From NCBI GenBank assembly GCA_002709395.1, contig PAQU01000079.1, positions 7,268 to 53,710 on the forward strand: DNA of 46,443 nt. Reading direction: 5' to 3'. A model generated the notes under the pieces. The model was not told where the DNA came from, did no database searches, and saw nothing but the letters and a program-made list of their open reading frames with translations. The position numbers were made by a program, and so were the translations under genes. Shown piece after piece: positions 9,588 to 20,065 of this stretch. The stretch comes from Roseibacillus sp. GTDB taxonomy: Bacteria > Verrucomicrobiota > Verrucomicrobiia > Verrucomicrobiales > Akkermansiaceae. Every line of letters begins with the position of its first letter. Within the stretch, counting starts at the first letter, position 1.

Positions 9588-10822
9588 TTGATCAGTCCCC
9601 AGTGTCCGGTGTTAAAGGGCCAGAGCGCAATGAGGGCAGGCCCGACAAGATTGTATTCGCTGACCTGACCCCAGTAGCGGGAGTCCAGGGAGTCATCTGT
9701 ATTATCGCCCAGAGCAAAATAGCCGCGCTGGAGGGACAGCTCTGGTCCGGTGCGGCCCTCGGCCTGAAGGTCATCCCGGTCCTTCAGCTGGACAGAGTCA
9801 CCCTGTTTACGGATGAACTGAGGGAGAATGTCGCGATAATTCCTTGTGGGCTGATAACCCACTCCGTCCTCCGCATAGACTCCTTCCTGATTGCCGATCA
9901 TGCGGAGATACTTCTCGCTGGCTGGCTGGTCATTGATCATGAGGATCGGTTCTTCGATGTGGACCCTGTCTCCCGGCACGGCAGCCAGTCGCTTGATGTA
10001 GTGGGAGCCCGCTCCCTGTTCCCGTTGGCTGCGCAGGTGAATTCCTTCAATGCCACGGGTGTCGAAGACAAAGACCTCGCCGCGTCTGGGTCGCCGGAAA
10101 TTGTAGGAGACCTTGTCTACCAGAACGAGGTCGCCGGTAGTGGAATATCCGGAGACTATGGTCTTCGGGGGTATGTAAAGGAGGCCGAGTTCGTAGTCTG
10201 TTTCGATCCTGAGGCCCATGTCTTCGAGCGCACTTCGCGGTGCGGGTAGCCTTACAACCTCGGGGGCCTTGTTGAAGTCGTCACCCTTGAAGTGCAGTTC
10301 AGTGACGGTGAAGAATTGCAGGCGCTGTCCCTCCTCGATCCGCTCAAGATAGCGTCTTTCGGTGGAAGGGTTGAGCTCTTGGTGAATGTAGCGCTTTCCG
10401 CTCGTGACAGCGTGCCACGCTTTGACCGGGAAGATGGGGAATTTTTCTTTCTCCAGTTTGTGACCGACGATTCCGTTAAGAGTGGGCTGCATGGAGCCGG
10501 TTGGAATCCTGAAGGGCTGCAGGAAATAGGCACGAATGCCGAGAGCAATTACGATAGCGACGAAAAGGATTTCGATGTTTTCCGGGATGATCCCGGGCCT
10601 TCGGTAGTCAGGCAGGGCCTGCTCACAGGATTCGGCGAGGAGTTTGCAGGCTTCCTCCACCGCTTCCCGGTCACTGCTCCTTATGGCCGCATTCAGGTTT
10701 TCGCGGGCCTCCTCGAGATTCAGGAGGCGCTGTTGATCCAGCAGATCCCGCTTGTACTGGAGAAACTTGCGGGCACCCTTGGAGAGGAGCTTCGCATCTT
10801 TCTTCCAGCGGGGAGAGAACAT
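9584..10822 (-). CDS. lepB: Signal peptidase I (copy 1)
   Basis: RIPTGSMQPTL (catalytic Ser), GEVFVFDTRG...SHYIKRLAAVPGD (catalytic Lys), GDNTDDSLDSRYWG; start set at MFSPRWKKD by comparison with copy 2. Confidence 0.93.
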   Translation of the reverse strand: MFSPRWKKDAKLLSKGARKFLQYKRDLLDQQRLLNLEEARENLNAAIRSSDREAVEEACKLLAESCEQALPDYRRPGIIPENIEILFVAIVIALGIRAYFLQPFRIPTGSMQPTLNGIVGHKLEKEKFPIFPVKAWHAVTSGKRYIHQELNPSTERRYLERIEEGQRLQFFTVTELHFKGDDFNKAPEVVRLPAPRSALEDMGLRIETDYELGLLYIPPKTIVSGYSTTGDLVLVDKVSYNFRRPRRGEVFVFDTRGIEGIHLRSQREQGAGSHYIKRLAAVPGDRVHIEEPILMINDQPASEKYLRMIGNQEGVYAEDGVGYQPTRNYRDILPQFIRKQGDSVQLKDRDDLQAEGRTGPELSLQRGYFALGDNTDDSLDSRYWGQVSEYNLVGPALIALWPFNTGHWGLIK

Positions 10823-10833
10823 GGGCCGCGGGC

Positions 10834-12102
10834 TTATTTGATAAGGCCCCAGTGGCCGGAGCTGAGGGGCCACAGAGAAAAGAGGGCTGGACCAACCAGG
10901 TTGTAGTCCCGGACCGGCCCCCAGTAACGGGAGTCGAGGGAGTTTCTGGTATTGTCACCCATTGCGGCATATTCACGGCGAAGAGTGGCCTCGATGCCTC
11001 CCATTCCAGCCGCCATCTGGTCTGCCCTGCTCTTCAGTTCAAGGACATCGCCGGGATCGTCGAGGAAGCGTTCCCACCTTGCCCGCCCCTCGCTTGCCGC
11101 AAGCTGATATCCGGGCCAGCCGTCATGGCGCCCTTCCCCTCTCATGACCTGGCGGATCTCCTTCTCTTCGGCAGGCTTTTTGTCGACATAAAGATCACTG
11201 CCCACTACTTCCAGGCTGTCTCCGGGAACACCTACCAGGCGTTTGATATAGTGGGACCCGGCACCCTGGGGACTGTTGGAGCGCTGCTGGATCCCCTCGA
11301 TCCCACGGGTGTCGAAGACAAAGACCTCCCCGCGCCTGGGTCGCCTGAAATTGTAGGAGACCTTGTCGACGAGGACGAGATCCCCGCTGGTAGTGTAGCC
11401 GGACACCACGGTATTGGGGGCGAGCCACCACCTGGAACCGTCTGGGCTGTGTTGCAGGTGCTCCCCTGTTCGGACTCCCATTTTTTCGAGGGCGCTTCGC
11501 GGGGCACTGATCTTTTCCACGCCATCCTCGAAGTGAATGGTGGTCTCGGTGAAAAACTGCAATTTCTGCCTCTGCTCGATATAAGGCAGGGGCATCCCCC
11601 GGGGGTCCCTCCGGGTGGGGTGAGTCCGGATGTAGCGTTTTTCCCCGGCACTCAGTTTTTTGTGGATGTATTTCCGGCCACCGGTGACGGCCTGCCACGC
11701 CTTGACGTGAAAGGCAGGGAATTTTTCCCTCTCCAGTTGATGGCCAATGATTCCGTTGAGGGTGGGGCGCATGGACCCGGTAGGGATGCGGAAGGGTTGC
11801 AGAAAGTAAGCCCTGATGCCCAGCGCGATGACGATGGCGACAAAAAAGACCTCGATGTTTTCTTGGAGAGCGTTGGGGCGGCGGTAGCGGGGAAGTGCGC
11901 CCTCACAGGCCTTATTGACTAGTTTCTCGGCCTCCCTTGCCTGGTCGCGATTGCCCTCCTTGATTGCTTTCAGAAGCTTGTCGCGGGCCTCTTCGATACC
12001 CGATATCTTTTCTTCCTCGAGAAGGTCCCGCTTGTAGTTGAGGAATTTCCGCGCCCCCTTGTAGAGGAGCTTGGATTCTTTTTTCCAGCGGGGAGTAAAC
12101 AT
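10834..12102 (-). CDS. lepB: Signal peptidase I (copy 2, tandem paralogue)
   Basis: RIPTGSMRPTL, SHYIKRLVGVPGD, GDNTRNSLDSRYWGPV; near-parallel sequence to copy 1 including the N-terminal xFxPRWKKxxKLLxKGARKFLxYKRDLL. Confidence 0.93.
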   Translation of the reverse strand: MFTPRWKKESKLLYKGARKFLNYKRDLLEEEKISGIEEARDKLLKAIKEGNRDQAREAEKLVNKACEGALPRYRRPNALQENIEVFFVAIVIALGIRAYFLQPFRIPTGSMRPTLNGIIGHQLEREKFPAFHVKAWQAVTGGRKYIHKKLSAGEKRYIRTHPTRRDPRGMPLPYIEQRQKLQFFTETTIHFEDGVEKISAPRSALEKMGVRTGEHLQHSPDGSRWWLAPNTVVSGYTTSGDLVLVDKVSYNFRRPRRGEVFVFDTRGIEGIQQRSNSPQGAGSHYIKRLVGVPGDSLEVVGSDLYVDKKPAEEKEIRQVMRGEGRHDGWPGYQLAASEGRARWERFLDDPGDVLELKSRADQMAAGMGGIEATLRREYAAMGDNTRNSLDSRYWGPVRDYNLVGPALFSLWPLSSGHWGLIK

Positions 12103-12265
12103 GGCAAGGGCGGTCTAAGGGTGCCGGGAGCAGCAGGGTTTATCAGAGGGTCGCGGGTTCGTGCAATGTTAGAGGGAGGCTCCTCAAGGCCGCGCTAGTT
12201 AGCACGGCCGCCGTTTTGGGGCAAGGGGAAGAGTAAGGCAGGACTCGGAGGCGGCTCATGAGCGT

Positions 12266-14065
12266 TTAGTCGCCGCTCTTCAGGACCCGAATAAAGGCGT
12301 CCTGTGGAATATTGACTTTTCCAATGGCTTTCATCTTGGCCTTACCCTTTTTCTGTTTCTCGAGGAGCTTGCGTTTGCGGGTGATATCGCCGCCGTAACA
12401 TTTAGCGGTGACGTTCTTGCGCATCGCGCTGATGGTTTCACGGGCAATGATCTTGCCCCCGAGGACGGCCTGGATTGCTACTGAAAATAGTTGAGGGGGA
12501 ATGACGTCCTTGAGCTTTTCCGCAAGGCGCCGACCGTAAGGAGCGGCCTTGTCGCGGTGCACGATGGTGGAAAAGGCATCGACGGGTTCTCCCGCGATGA
12601 GCATGTCCATCTTGACCAGATTGGCGGCCTGATAATCGTGATGCTCATAGTCCATCGATCCGTAGCCACGGGTGGCGGACTTCAGGCGATCATTGAAATC
12701 AACGAGAATCTCGGAAAGGGGTAGCAAGGCATGCAGCATGACCCTGGCCTCGTCCACGGTCTCGGTGTGGTCGACACTCCCCCTCTTCTCCATGACCAGC
12801 GCCATCATTTCACCGATATATTCTGAAGGCGTCATGATGAAGACCCTGACCATGGGCTCCCGGATTTCATCGATTTCGGAGAGGTCGGGCAGCAGGCAGG
12901 GATTATCCACCAGCAGTTGTTCGCCGCTTGTCTTGCTGACCTCGTAAATGACCGAGGGGTAAGTGGAGATGACGTCCATGTTGAATTCCCGGCGGAGCCG
13001 TTCCTGCACGATTTCCATGTGCAGGAGCCCCAGGAACCCGCACCGGAACCCGAATCCGAGGGCGACCGAGCTTTCCTGCTGGAAGCTGAAGGCGGCGTCG
13101 TTGATCTGGAGCTTGCCCATGGCGGTCTTCAGAGCCTCGTAATCGGAGGAGTCCACCGGGTAGACTCCGGAGAAGACCATGGGGCGGACTTCCTTGAAGC
13201 CGGGGAGGGCCTCCGGGCAGGGGTGGACGTTATCAGTGATGGTGTCGCCGATCTTCACCTCGCTGGCGGCTTTCATATTGGCGATCACGTAGCCTACGTC
13301 GCCTGCCTCAAGGGTGTCCTCCTTGGTCATCTTGGGCGTAAAGTGTCCCACCTCCTTTACCTCGTAGGTCTTCTCGGTTGCGAACAGCTTGATACGCGTC
13401 CCACGTTTCATGGATCCCGAAATCAGGCGGACGTAGGAGACTACCCCCCGGAAGGAGTCGTAGACTGAATCGAAGACCGATGCTCGGAGTAGTCCGTCTT
13501 CCGCTTCCGAAGGAGGGGGGACGCGTTCCACTATGGCCTCAAGAATCTCTTCTATTCCGATGCCCTCCTTGGCAGATGCCGGGATGGCATCCTCGCCGGG
13601 AATGGCGAGGATATCTTCCAGTTGCTTCCTGCACTTGTCGACATCGGCAGCGGGAAGGTCGATCTTGTTGATGACCGGAATGATGACGAGGTCCTGTTCC
13701 ATCGCGAGGTGGACGTTGGCGACGGTCTGGGCCTCGACCCCCTGGGCGGCATCGATCAGCAGAAGCGCTCCTTCGCAGGCCGCGAGGCTTCTTGAGACCT
13801 CATAGGAAAAGTCAACATGGCCGGGCGTATCGAGGAGATTAAGCTTGAGGCGCTGTCCGGTAGCGGCCTGGTAATACATGGTGACCGGGTGGGACTTGAT
13901 GGTGATTCCCCGTTCACGTTCAAGATCCATGGAGTCAAGGAGCTGATCCTGCTTCTCCCTTTCCGAGATCGTCTGGGTTCGTTCAAGCAGTCGATCGGAA
14001 AGAGTGGTCTTCCCATGATCGATGTGGGCGATGATGGAAAAATTCCTGGTCAGTTCGATGGACAT
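12266..14065 (-). CDS. lepA: Elongation factor 4 (LepA)
   Basis: [45 protein letters not shown]; LepA-specific C-terminal [38 protein letters not shown]. Confidence 0.98.
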   Translation of the reverse strand: MSIELTRNFSIIAHIDHGKTTLSDRLLERTQTISEREKQDQLLDSMDLERERGITIKSHPVTMYYQAATGQRLKLNLLDTPGHVDFSYEVSRSLAACEGALLLIDAAQGVEAQTVANVHLAMEQDLVIIPVINKIDLPAADVDKCRKQLEDILAIPGEDAIPASAKEGIGIEEILEAIVERVPPPSEAEDGLLRASVFDSVYDSFRGVVSYVRLISGSMKRGTRIKLFATEKTYEVKEVGHFTPKMTKEDTLEAGDVGYVIANMKAASEVKIGDTITDNVHPCPEALPGFKEVRPMVFSGVYPVDSSDYEALKTAMGKLQINDAAFSFQQESSVALGFGFRCGFLGLLHMEIVQERLRREFNMDVISTYPSVIYEVSKTSGEQLLVDNPCLLPDLSEIDEIREPMVRVFIMTPSEYIGEMMALVMEKRGSVDHTETVDEARVMLHALLPLSEILVDFNDRLKSATRGYGSMDYEHHDYQAANLVKMDMLIAGEPVDAFSTIVHRDKAAPYGRRLAEKLKDVIPPQLFSVAIQAVLGGKIIARETISAMRKNVTAKCYGGDITRKRKLLEKQKKGKAKMKAIGKVNIPQDAFIRVLKSGD

Positions 14066-14242
14066 GCTATCCGAAAGAGGAAGGTCGGTGGGACCGTTGC
14101 TTTCCCGGGGCGGGGAAGGTCGGGGTGAAGGAAGCGCGATTCTAACCCAAGGGTGCAGGAAAATGAAGTGATTTGGGGCAGGCTCTGTCCATCTCCCCGC
14201 CGATCCGGTAATGTTGTTTCCTCAGGATATTTCCAAGGCTGT

Positions 14243-15151
14243 TCAGATGACACGATGCTTGGCCATGCGCGCCATGATGCCTTTCTGGATGTGGAGGCGA
14301 TTTTCCGCCTGCTGGAAGATGGTGTCGGCATGCTGCTCAAGAACATCCTCGCTGATTTCCTTGTCCCGGTAGGCTGGGAGGCAATGAAGGACAATATGCT
14401 GCGGGGCCGCTTCCTTGAGCAGGGTCTTATTGACCTGATAGGGTGCGAGCTGGGCCTCCTTGTCGGCTTGTCCCTCCTGTCCCATGGAAAGCCAGACATC
14501 GGTGTTGATCACGTCTGCGCCGGCGACGGCCTCGGCAGGGTTGGAAGCGATGCTGATGTTGGGGGCGGCGATGCGGTCGAGGAAGTCACTGGGAGGCTGG
14601 CATGTTTCGGGAGAACCGATGGCCAGCTGGAAACCGAGGTGCTTGGCGGCCCAGCACCAGGAGCGGGCCATGTTGCTGTAGCCATCTCCCACGAAAGCTA
14701 TTTTCCGGCCATCCCATCCGCCAAGTTTCTCCCTGATGGTGAGCAGGTCGGCGAGAATCTGGCAGGGGTGCTCATCATCGGTAAGGGCGTTGATGGTGGG
14801 GATACCCGAGAAGGAGGCAAACTCCTCGACATCATCCTGTGCGTAAGTGCGGATGATCGCCCCGTGAACCATGCGTCCCAGGACCCGGGCGGTGTCCTTG
14901 ATTGGTTCTCCGCGCCCAAGCTGAATGTCATTGGCACTGAGAAAGAGGGGGGACCCTCCTAGTTCCCGGATGCCCACTTCAAAGGAGACTCTAGTCCGGG
15001 TTGAGGACTTGGAAAAAATGAGAGCCCAGACCTGGCCAGTAAGGGGGAACTCCTCGTGCTCACCCCTGCGGGTCTTGAGGGTGACGGCATGGTCGATATA
15101 CTTGACCATGTTCTGCGGATACATCGACTCAATGGAGAGGAGGTGTTCCAT
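14243..15151 (-). CDS. argF: Ornithine carbamoyltransferase
   Basis: SKSSTRTRVSFEVGIRELGG, HPCQILADLLTI, ADVINTDVWLSMGQE, HCLPAYRDKEIS. Confidence 0.96.
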   Translation of the reverse strand: MEHLLSIESMYPQNMVKYIDHAVTLKTRRGEHEEFPLTGQVWALIFSKSSTRTRVSFEVGIRELGGSPLFLSANDIQLGRGEPIKDTARVLGRMVHGAIIRTYAQDDVEEFASFSGIPTINALTDDEHPCQILADLLTIREKLGGWDGRKIAFVGDGYSNMARSWCWAAKHLGFQLAIGSPETCQPPSDFLDRIAAPNISIASNPAEAVAGADVINTDVWLSMGQEGQADKEAQLAPYQVNKTLLKEAAPQHIVLHCLPAYRDKEISEDVLEQHADTIFQQAENRLHIQKGIMARMAKHRVI

Positions 15152-15264
15152 ATCTTCTGGATATAAGGGGTTCGCTGGATGAAGGGCCGGGAGAGGGGGA
15201 AAGAGAAGAACTTGCCGGGGAATCCCGGGGGAGGCAAGGAAAGCGGGAAAAAAATCCCTGAGTG

Positions 15265-16518
15265 TTATCCGGAGGTCCGGTCAAGGGTGTGCCGAAAGAT
15301 TTCGAGAGCTTCATCGATTTCTCCGGAAGAAACGGTGAGCGGTGGCATGAGGCGCACGGTATCGGGTCCGGCGGGTGGGGAGAGCAGGCCAGCGGAGGCC
15401 AGCTCTCCGGAGAGATGAATGGAGGCGGGGAGACCTTCCGGCACCCTGAGGGCCTCGATGTTGAGCCCGATACCGAGCAGGAGGCCTTTTCCGCGGACTT
15501 CCGTGATGGCGGGATGCTGCCAGGACGCGATGGTTTCGCGAATGGTGCGCTCGTGCCGGAGGGCACGTGCGGGGAGCTCCTGGTCGATCACCTCGCGGAG
15601 GACTGTAATGCCAGCGGTGCAGGCGAGCGGACTGCCACCGAAGGTTGAGCCATGAGATCCGGCGCCCATGAGACCAAACAGGGGTGTGTTGTCCGTGACA
15701 ATGCGTTCGGAAATCCAGAAGGCCCCGATGGGGAAACCGCCTCCCAGCCCCTTTGCCCAGGATACGGCGTCGGGGATCAGGCCGGGTTCGATGCTGCGCC
15801 ACCCCGCCATTTCGCCTGTCCGCCCGAGACCACACTGGACTTCATCAAGAAGAAGGAGGAGGTCATGCTCCTTGCAGAGTTCCTGAACGCCCTGCAGGAA
15901 CTCACGGGAGGCCAGATGGATTCCGCCCTCGCCCTGGATGGCTTCAAGCAGGATCGCACAGGTCTCTGGCCGGATGTTGGAGGTCAGGGAGGACAGATCA
16001 TTCAGTTCAAGGTGTCGGAAGCCGGGGAGGAGAGGGGCAAAGCCCTCCTTCACCTTTTCCTGGCCGGTAGCTGCGATACCTCCGAGGGTGCGCCCGTGAA
16101 AGGATTTGTTGAAGGTCAGGATCTCGTGCCGGGGCTGTCCAGCGGGGCCGGGCCGGGCCTGTCCGAAGCGCCTTGCCAGTTTGATGAGCCCATCGTTGGA
16201 TTCTGCTCCCGAGTTGCTGAAAAAGACCCGTCCAGGCAATTCGAGGCATTCATCAACAAGGCACCTTGCGAGTTCGACCTGCTTGTCAATCTGGTAGAGA
16301 TTACAGCAATGGATCAGCTCGCTGGCTTGCCTGGCGATCGCGCGGGACAGGGGGGTGTCGCCATGTCCGAGGGAGCAGGTGGCAAGCCCGGCGCAGAAGT
16401 CCAGATAGCGGTTTCCGTCCTCGTCCCATAGAAGCGTGCCTTCGCCCCTGACCGGTGCCACGGGAAACCGTGCGTAGGTCGGCAGGACGTATCTGGCGAG
16501 GTCTTCGGCTGTGTTCAT
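15265..16518 (-). CDS. argD: Acetylornithine aminotransferase
   Basis: GEGTLLWDEDGNRYLDFCAGLATCSLGH, FFSNSGAESNDGLIKLAR, LLLDEVQCGLGRTG, GSHGSTFGGSPLACTAG; start chosen at MNTAEDLARYV. Confidence 0.94.
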   Translation of the reverse strand: MNTAEDLARYVLPTYARFPVAPVRGEGTLLWDEDGNRYLDFCAGLATCSLGHGDTPLSRAIARQASELIHCCNLYQIDKQVELARCLVDECLELPGRVFFSNSGAESNDGLIKLARRFGQARPGPAGQPRHEILTFNKSFHGRTLGGIAATGQEKVKEGFAPLLPGFRHLELNDLSSLTSNIRPETCAILLEAIQGEGGIHLASREFLQGVQELCKEHDLLLLLDEVQCGLGRTGEMAGWRSIEPGLIPDAVSWAKGLGGGFPIGAFWISERIVTDNTPLFGLMGAGSHGSTFGGSPLACTAGITVLREVIDQELPARALRHERTIRETIASWQHPAITEVRGKGLLLGIGLNIEALRVPEGLPASIHLSGELASAGLLSPPAGPDTVRLMPPLTVSSGEIDEALEIFRHTLDRTSG

Positions 16519-16601
16519 GGAGAAGCGGAATGAGGGTCGGCAAGGGGGAGTCCAGAAGTCAAGTATTGCGGCTTCGGAGCGGCGCCTCAAGGGAGTTCCA
16601 G

Positions 16602-17588
16602 CTACCGGGTGATTTCCGTCCCGACTCCCTCGGGAGTGAAAATCTCCAGGAGAATTGTGTGAGGAGTGCGGCCATCAATGAAGTGAACCTTTTCTACTCC
16701 AGCCTCCAGAGCCTCCGTTGCAGAACGAATCTTGGGGATCATTCCTCCTGAGATGATTCCCGATTTAATGAGGGTCTCAGCCTCCCCGGGAGTTACGGAA
16801 GGGATCAGGCTGTCCGGATTTGCAGGATCAGCGAGAAGGCCGGGAACGTCGGAGACGTAGACCAGTTTTGCTGGTTTGAGAGTGCACGCAAGTGCCGCTG
16901 CGGCAAGGTCAGCATTGATATTGAGAGTTTTCCCGGTGCCGGTTTCCCGTCCAAGGGGCGAGACCACCGGGACAATATCGGAGGTCGTGGCATAGAGGAT
17001 GTCATCGGTGTGACATGATTCGACTTCTCCCACCCGGCCGATGTCGACTGCCTCCCCATTCTCGCCGGTGCCCTGAATACGCCGGGCCTCGAATACCCCG
17101 GTTCCGGGAATGCCGGTAGCGCGTCCTCCGTGCTGGTTGATGAGGTTGACCAGTTCCGGGTTGATGGTGTTTCCCAAGGTGTTTTCCACCGTTGCGATCG
17201 CCTCCGGGCTCGTGACGCGTAATCCCCCGACAAACCTGGCTTCAAGACCAGCAGCTTCCATGGCAGAGGAGATTGCCTTTCCACCCCCGTGGACAAGGAC
17301 AGGGTTGATTCCGGCAACTTCGAGGAAGACGATATCACGCATGAGAGAGCTCACCAGATCGGGATTGTCCATGGCGGATCCCCCGATCTTGATGAGCAGT
17401 GTCTTTCCCCGGAAGCGCTGCAGGTAGGGCAGGGCTTCAATCAGGGTGGCAGCTTTGTCTTTGGTGGTCAAAGGGAGGCCGGGGTTGGAAGGAGCCGTCC
17501 TCTCCGGAGGGGAGAGAATTTGGCCCGGGAAGGAAGGACTTAGTGCCGTGCCGCCCGGGCGAAAAGTGGAAAATGTAACAGGAACCAC
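16602..17588 (-). CDS. argB: Acetylglutamate kinase (start codon uncertain)
   Basis: LPYLQRFRGKTLLIKIGGSAMDNPDL, VLVHGGGKAISSAMEAAGLEARFVGGLRVT, LNINADLAAAALA, ISGGMIPKI. Confidence 0.95.
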   Translation of the reverse strand: MVPVTFSTFRPGGTALSPSFPGQILSPPERTAPSNPGLPLTTKDKAATLIEALPYLQRFRGKTLLIKIGGSAMDNPDLVSSLMRDIVFLEVAGINPVLVHGGGKAISSAMEAAGLEARFVGGLRVTSPEAIATVENTLGNTINPELVNLINQHGGRATGIPGTGVFEARRIQGTGENGEAVDIGRVGEVESCHTDDILYATTSDIVPVVSPLGRETGTGKTLNINADLAAAALACTLKPAKLVYVSDVPGLLADPANPDSLIPSVTPGEAETLIKSGIISGGMIPKIRSATEALEAGVEKVHFIDGRTPHTILLEIFTPEGVGTEITR

Positions 17589-18938
17589 CTAATCGATGGT
17601 CGCAGCAGTAGCAGGATCGAGGTCAGGGGCCGATTCCCGGCGTTTGCGGGGGGGAAGATAGCGAGCCATGCGGATGGCGAGGATCCAGCCAGTCAGGGCT
17701 GTTGCGAGGCCCGGGGCAAAGGGACTCCACTGCTGGGAATTAAGGTAGAGATTGGCCAGAAGGGCAGGGACTGCAACCAGAAGCCCGGCATAGGAGAGGT
17801 GGCGCAAGGCAGCCGGTAGGCCGAGCAGGAGGGCTGCAATCACCGCGATCATTCCAAGGAGAGCGATCTCTTTCAGCAGCGTCAGTCGCTGGTGAGTCTC
17901 AAGGCCCTCGGGTCGGGGAAGTCTGTCGAGGGTGGCTATTGTCTGGAGGGTGGTGTTTTTTTTCTGAAGGGCGGAGGATGCCTCGCTGCCCGGATCAGCA
18001 AAAAGGACACAGGCTGGGACCGTATCGGTCTTCTCACTGATGGCAGCCCGGGTGCTTGCGACCTGGCTGGGGCTGTAAGCCTCAACGGCCAGTCTCTCGA
18101 TTGCGATCGGAGGGTTGACGGGTTCGATCTGTAGTGCGCCAAATTCGTCTATGGGGATCATCGGCCCGCTTCCCACCCGGATATTTTGTCCCAGGTTGAT
18201 GTGAACCTCGTGGGCAGAAACATTGGACTGGGCCATTGTCACGGCGAGAGGAAAGGAAGGGATGATGTGATCTCCCCATCGCAGGATGGCAAGGTTGTCC
18301 GTGCCCGTGCCCTCACGGGGCCGAAAGGCAAACCTGACGTTGGGTGCGGGGGTAACGGAGGGAGGAAAGAGGACATGGTTGACATCGATGAGGCTGTTGG
18401 TCTCGCCGGTTACATTCGAGAGTGGAATCGCACAGGCCTGCAGATAGGTTGGAATGGGCTGGCTTCTTTGCAGGCGGTCAAGGTCGACGGTCAGGACCAC
18501 GGTCTCAAACTGGGAGAGAGCGGTGTTGAGGCTGGCGAGTCTTCCGAGGTGAGCGACCCCTTCTCCTTTCCAGGAAAGAGGTTCCTCGATGGCGGCAATG
18601 CGGGACCCAACCTGGTGCGCGTGGTTGAAAAGCCCCCACCAGTCCTCAGGTTCCAGCGGGTAGTGGAGGTCCTCAGCGGCCCGTTCATCGACGGTGACCT
18701 GGAGGTATGTTCGTGCTGTGCCCGGGACCATCGGCCGGACGAGGCGTTTGCGCAGGCTGGGCTGCGGGTTGTCGATCACGAATTCTTCCCCTTCCCTCGA
18801 ACTCGCGAGGAGTCTTGCGAAGATGGCGTCCTCCTTTTCCCGCAAAGGCTCCCAGCCCTCGGCCAGGAAGGCCACGCAGATTCCGGCCTCGAGAGCAAGG
18901 ACGAAAAGAATGAGGCGTGTCAGCCAGGAGGTCATCAA
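17589..18938 (-). CDS. Hypothetical membrane protein
   Basis: 449-aa ORF with N-terminal and C-terminal hydrophobic segments and codon structure consistent with a gene; abuts argB. Confidence 0.7.
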   Translation of the reverse strand: MMTSWLTRLILFVLALEAGICVAFLAEGWEPLREKEDAIFARLLASSREGEEFVIDNPQPSLRKRLVRPMVPGTARTYLQVTVDERAAEDLHYPLEPEDWWGLFNHAHQVGSRIAAIEEPLSWKGEGVAHLGRLASLNTALSQFETVVLTVDLDRLQRSQPIPTYLQACAIPLSNVTGETNSLIDVNHVLFPPSVTPAPNVRFAFRPREGTGTDNLAILRWGDHIIPSFPLAVTMAQSNVSAHEVHINLGQNIRVGSGPMIPIDEFGALQIEPVNPPIAIERLAVEAYSPSQVASTRAAISEKTDTVPACVLFADPGSEASSALQKKNTTLQTIATLDRLPRPEGLETHQRLTLLKEIALLGMIAVIAALLLGLPAALRHLSYAGLLVAVPALLANLYLNSQQWSPFAPGLATALTGWILAIRMARYLPPRKRRESAPDLDPATAATID

Positions 18939-19008
18939 AGGTTCAGAGCTTCAGTCGGTCTTCCTCGAAGAAGGCGCAGGTTGATGATGCAGGACGGTAA
19001 ACAGAATT

Positions 19009-19965
19009 CTATTTTTCAATAGCGCTTTCCAGGATTGGTCGCAAAGCCCCCTCCAGTGGAGTATTCTGAACCTGGGAGAGTAGGAGTTTTGCTGCTGCAG
19101 GGATGTGCTGTGCATACCAGTCGAGGTGTTGCTCGTGGAGGATGTGGGCGTAGGCCCCGAGGGCCTGCATCAGGCGCTGGGTTGCACAATCGCGCAGCAG
19201 TTCCGGCACGGGACGCTCCTCGGAGATGTCCTCCCAGAGATCAAGGAGCTTTGCCTGATCCTCCTCAGAGTGATCAAGGTAGGGATCGTAGAGGAGAGAG
19301 GCGAGGTCATACTCCTGTCGCCCGAGCCGGAGGCCCTGGAAGTCGATCAGCCATGACTTGTCGTCATGGAGGATGATATTCTGGGACTGGAAGTCACGAT
19401 GGATGAGATTGCGGTGAGATGATCCGAGATTGCTGCTCAATCTGGAGAGGTTCCCGTCGTTGCGGAGATCCGTGCCGTCGAGGCCGAGGTGCTTTTCCAC
19501 CAGATTGTCGATGAAGTAGTCCTGTTCCCAGGCATAGGTTTCCGGCCCGAATGCCGGGGAAAGTTCGAGGTCCCGGGGTGGTCGCGTGTAAAAGAGGCGG
19601 TCCAGTTGCTCAAGGGCACTGCGGTAGTATGGTTCACGATGTTCCCAGGGCTGTTTTGCGATTGAAAGGAGGTCTTCCTCCCCGAGGTCCTCTACAAGGG
19701 CGATGTGGCGTCCCGGATTATCGTAGAGGACTTCTGGAACATTGATGCGGTTCTTCTTGAGAAAACGTGCAACGGGCAGGAAGTAGCGGTTGTCCTTACG
19801 CTCCAGGGTGTAGTGGATCCCGATGAAGGGGGGGTGGCCTTCTGCCCTGAGGCGGACGATGGTGCGCCCTGAAGCTCCACGCTTGATGGGTTCAAGGATG
19901 ACGGTGTGGTCCGGGTCGAGCTTGAGGTGTGCACGAACGGCGGTAAGCAGGGTATCGGCGGCCAT
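19009..19965 (-). CDS. Aminoglycoside phosphotransferase (APH)-family sugar kinase, possibly AmgK-like
   Basis: Brenner-type motif NLIHRDFQSQNIILHDDKSWLIDFQGLRLGRQEYDLASLLYDPY. Confidence 0.85.
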   Translation of the reverse strand: MAADTLLTAVRAHLKLDPDHTVILEPIKRGASGRTIVRLRAEGHPPFIGIHYTLERKDNRYFLPVARFLKKNRINVPEVLYDNPGRHIALVEDLGEEDLLSIAKQPWEHREPYYRSALEQLDRLFYTRPPRDLELSPAFGPETYAWEQDYFIDNLVEKHLGLDGTDLRNDGNLSRLSSNLGSSHRNLIHRDFQSQNIILHDDKSWLIDFQGLRLGRQEYDLASLLYDPYLDHSEEDQAKLLDLWEDISEERPVPELLRDCATQRLMQALGAYAHILHEQHLDWYAQHIPAAAKLLLSQVQNTPLEGALRPILESAIEK

Positions 19966-20065
19966 GGGAAAACGCTGGAAGACTGCGCCATTTCTGGCTT
20001 TGCAGTGGTTGGGGAGGGGGTGTGATCGATAGGGATTGCCGGTGTAGAGCCTTGGAGGACCCGGG

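Noticed and set aside
8721-9668. 315-aa + strand ORF
   Set aside because: Antisense to the squalene/phytoene synthase gene, which has clear family motifs.
10852-11922. 356-aa + strand ORF
   Set aside because: Antisense shadow of the second signal peptidase gene.
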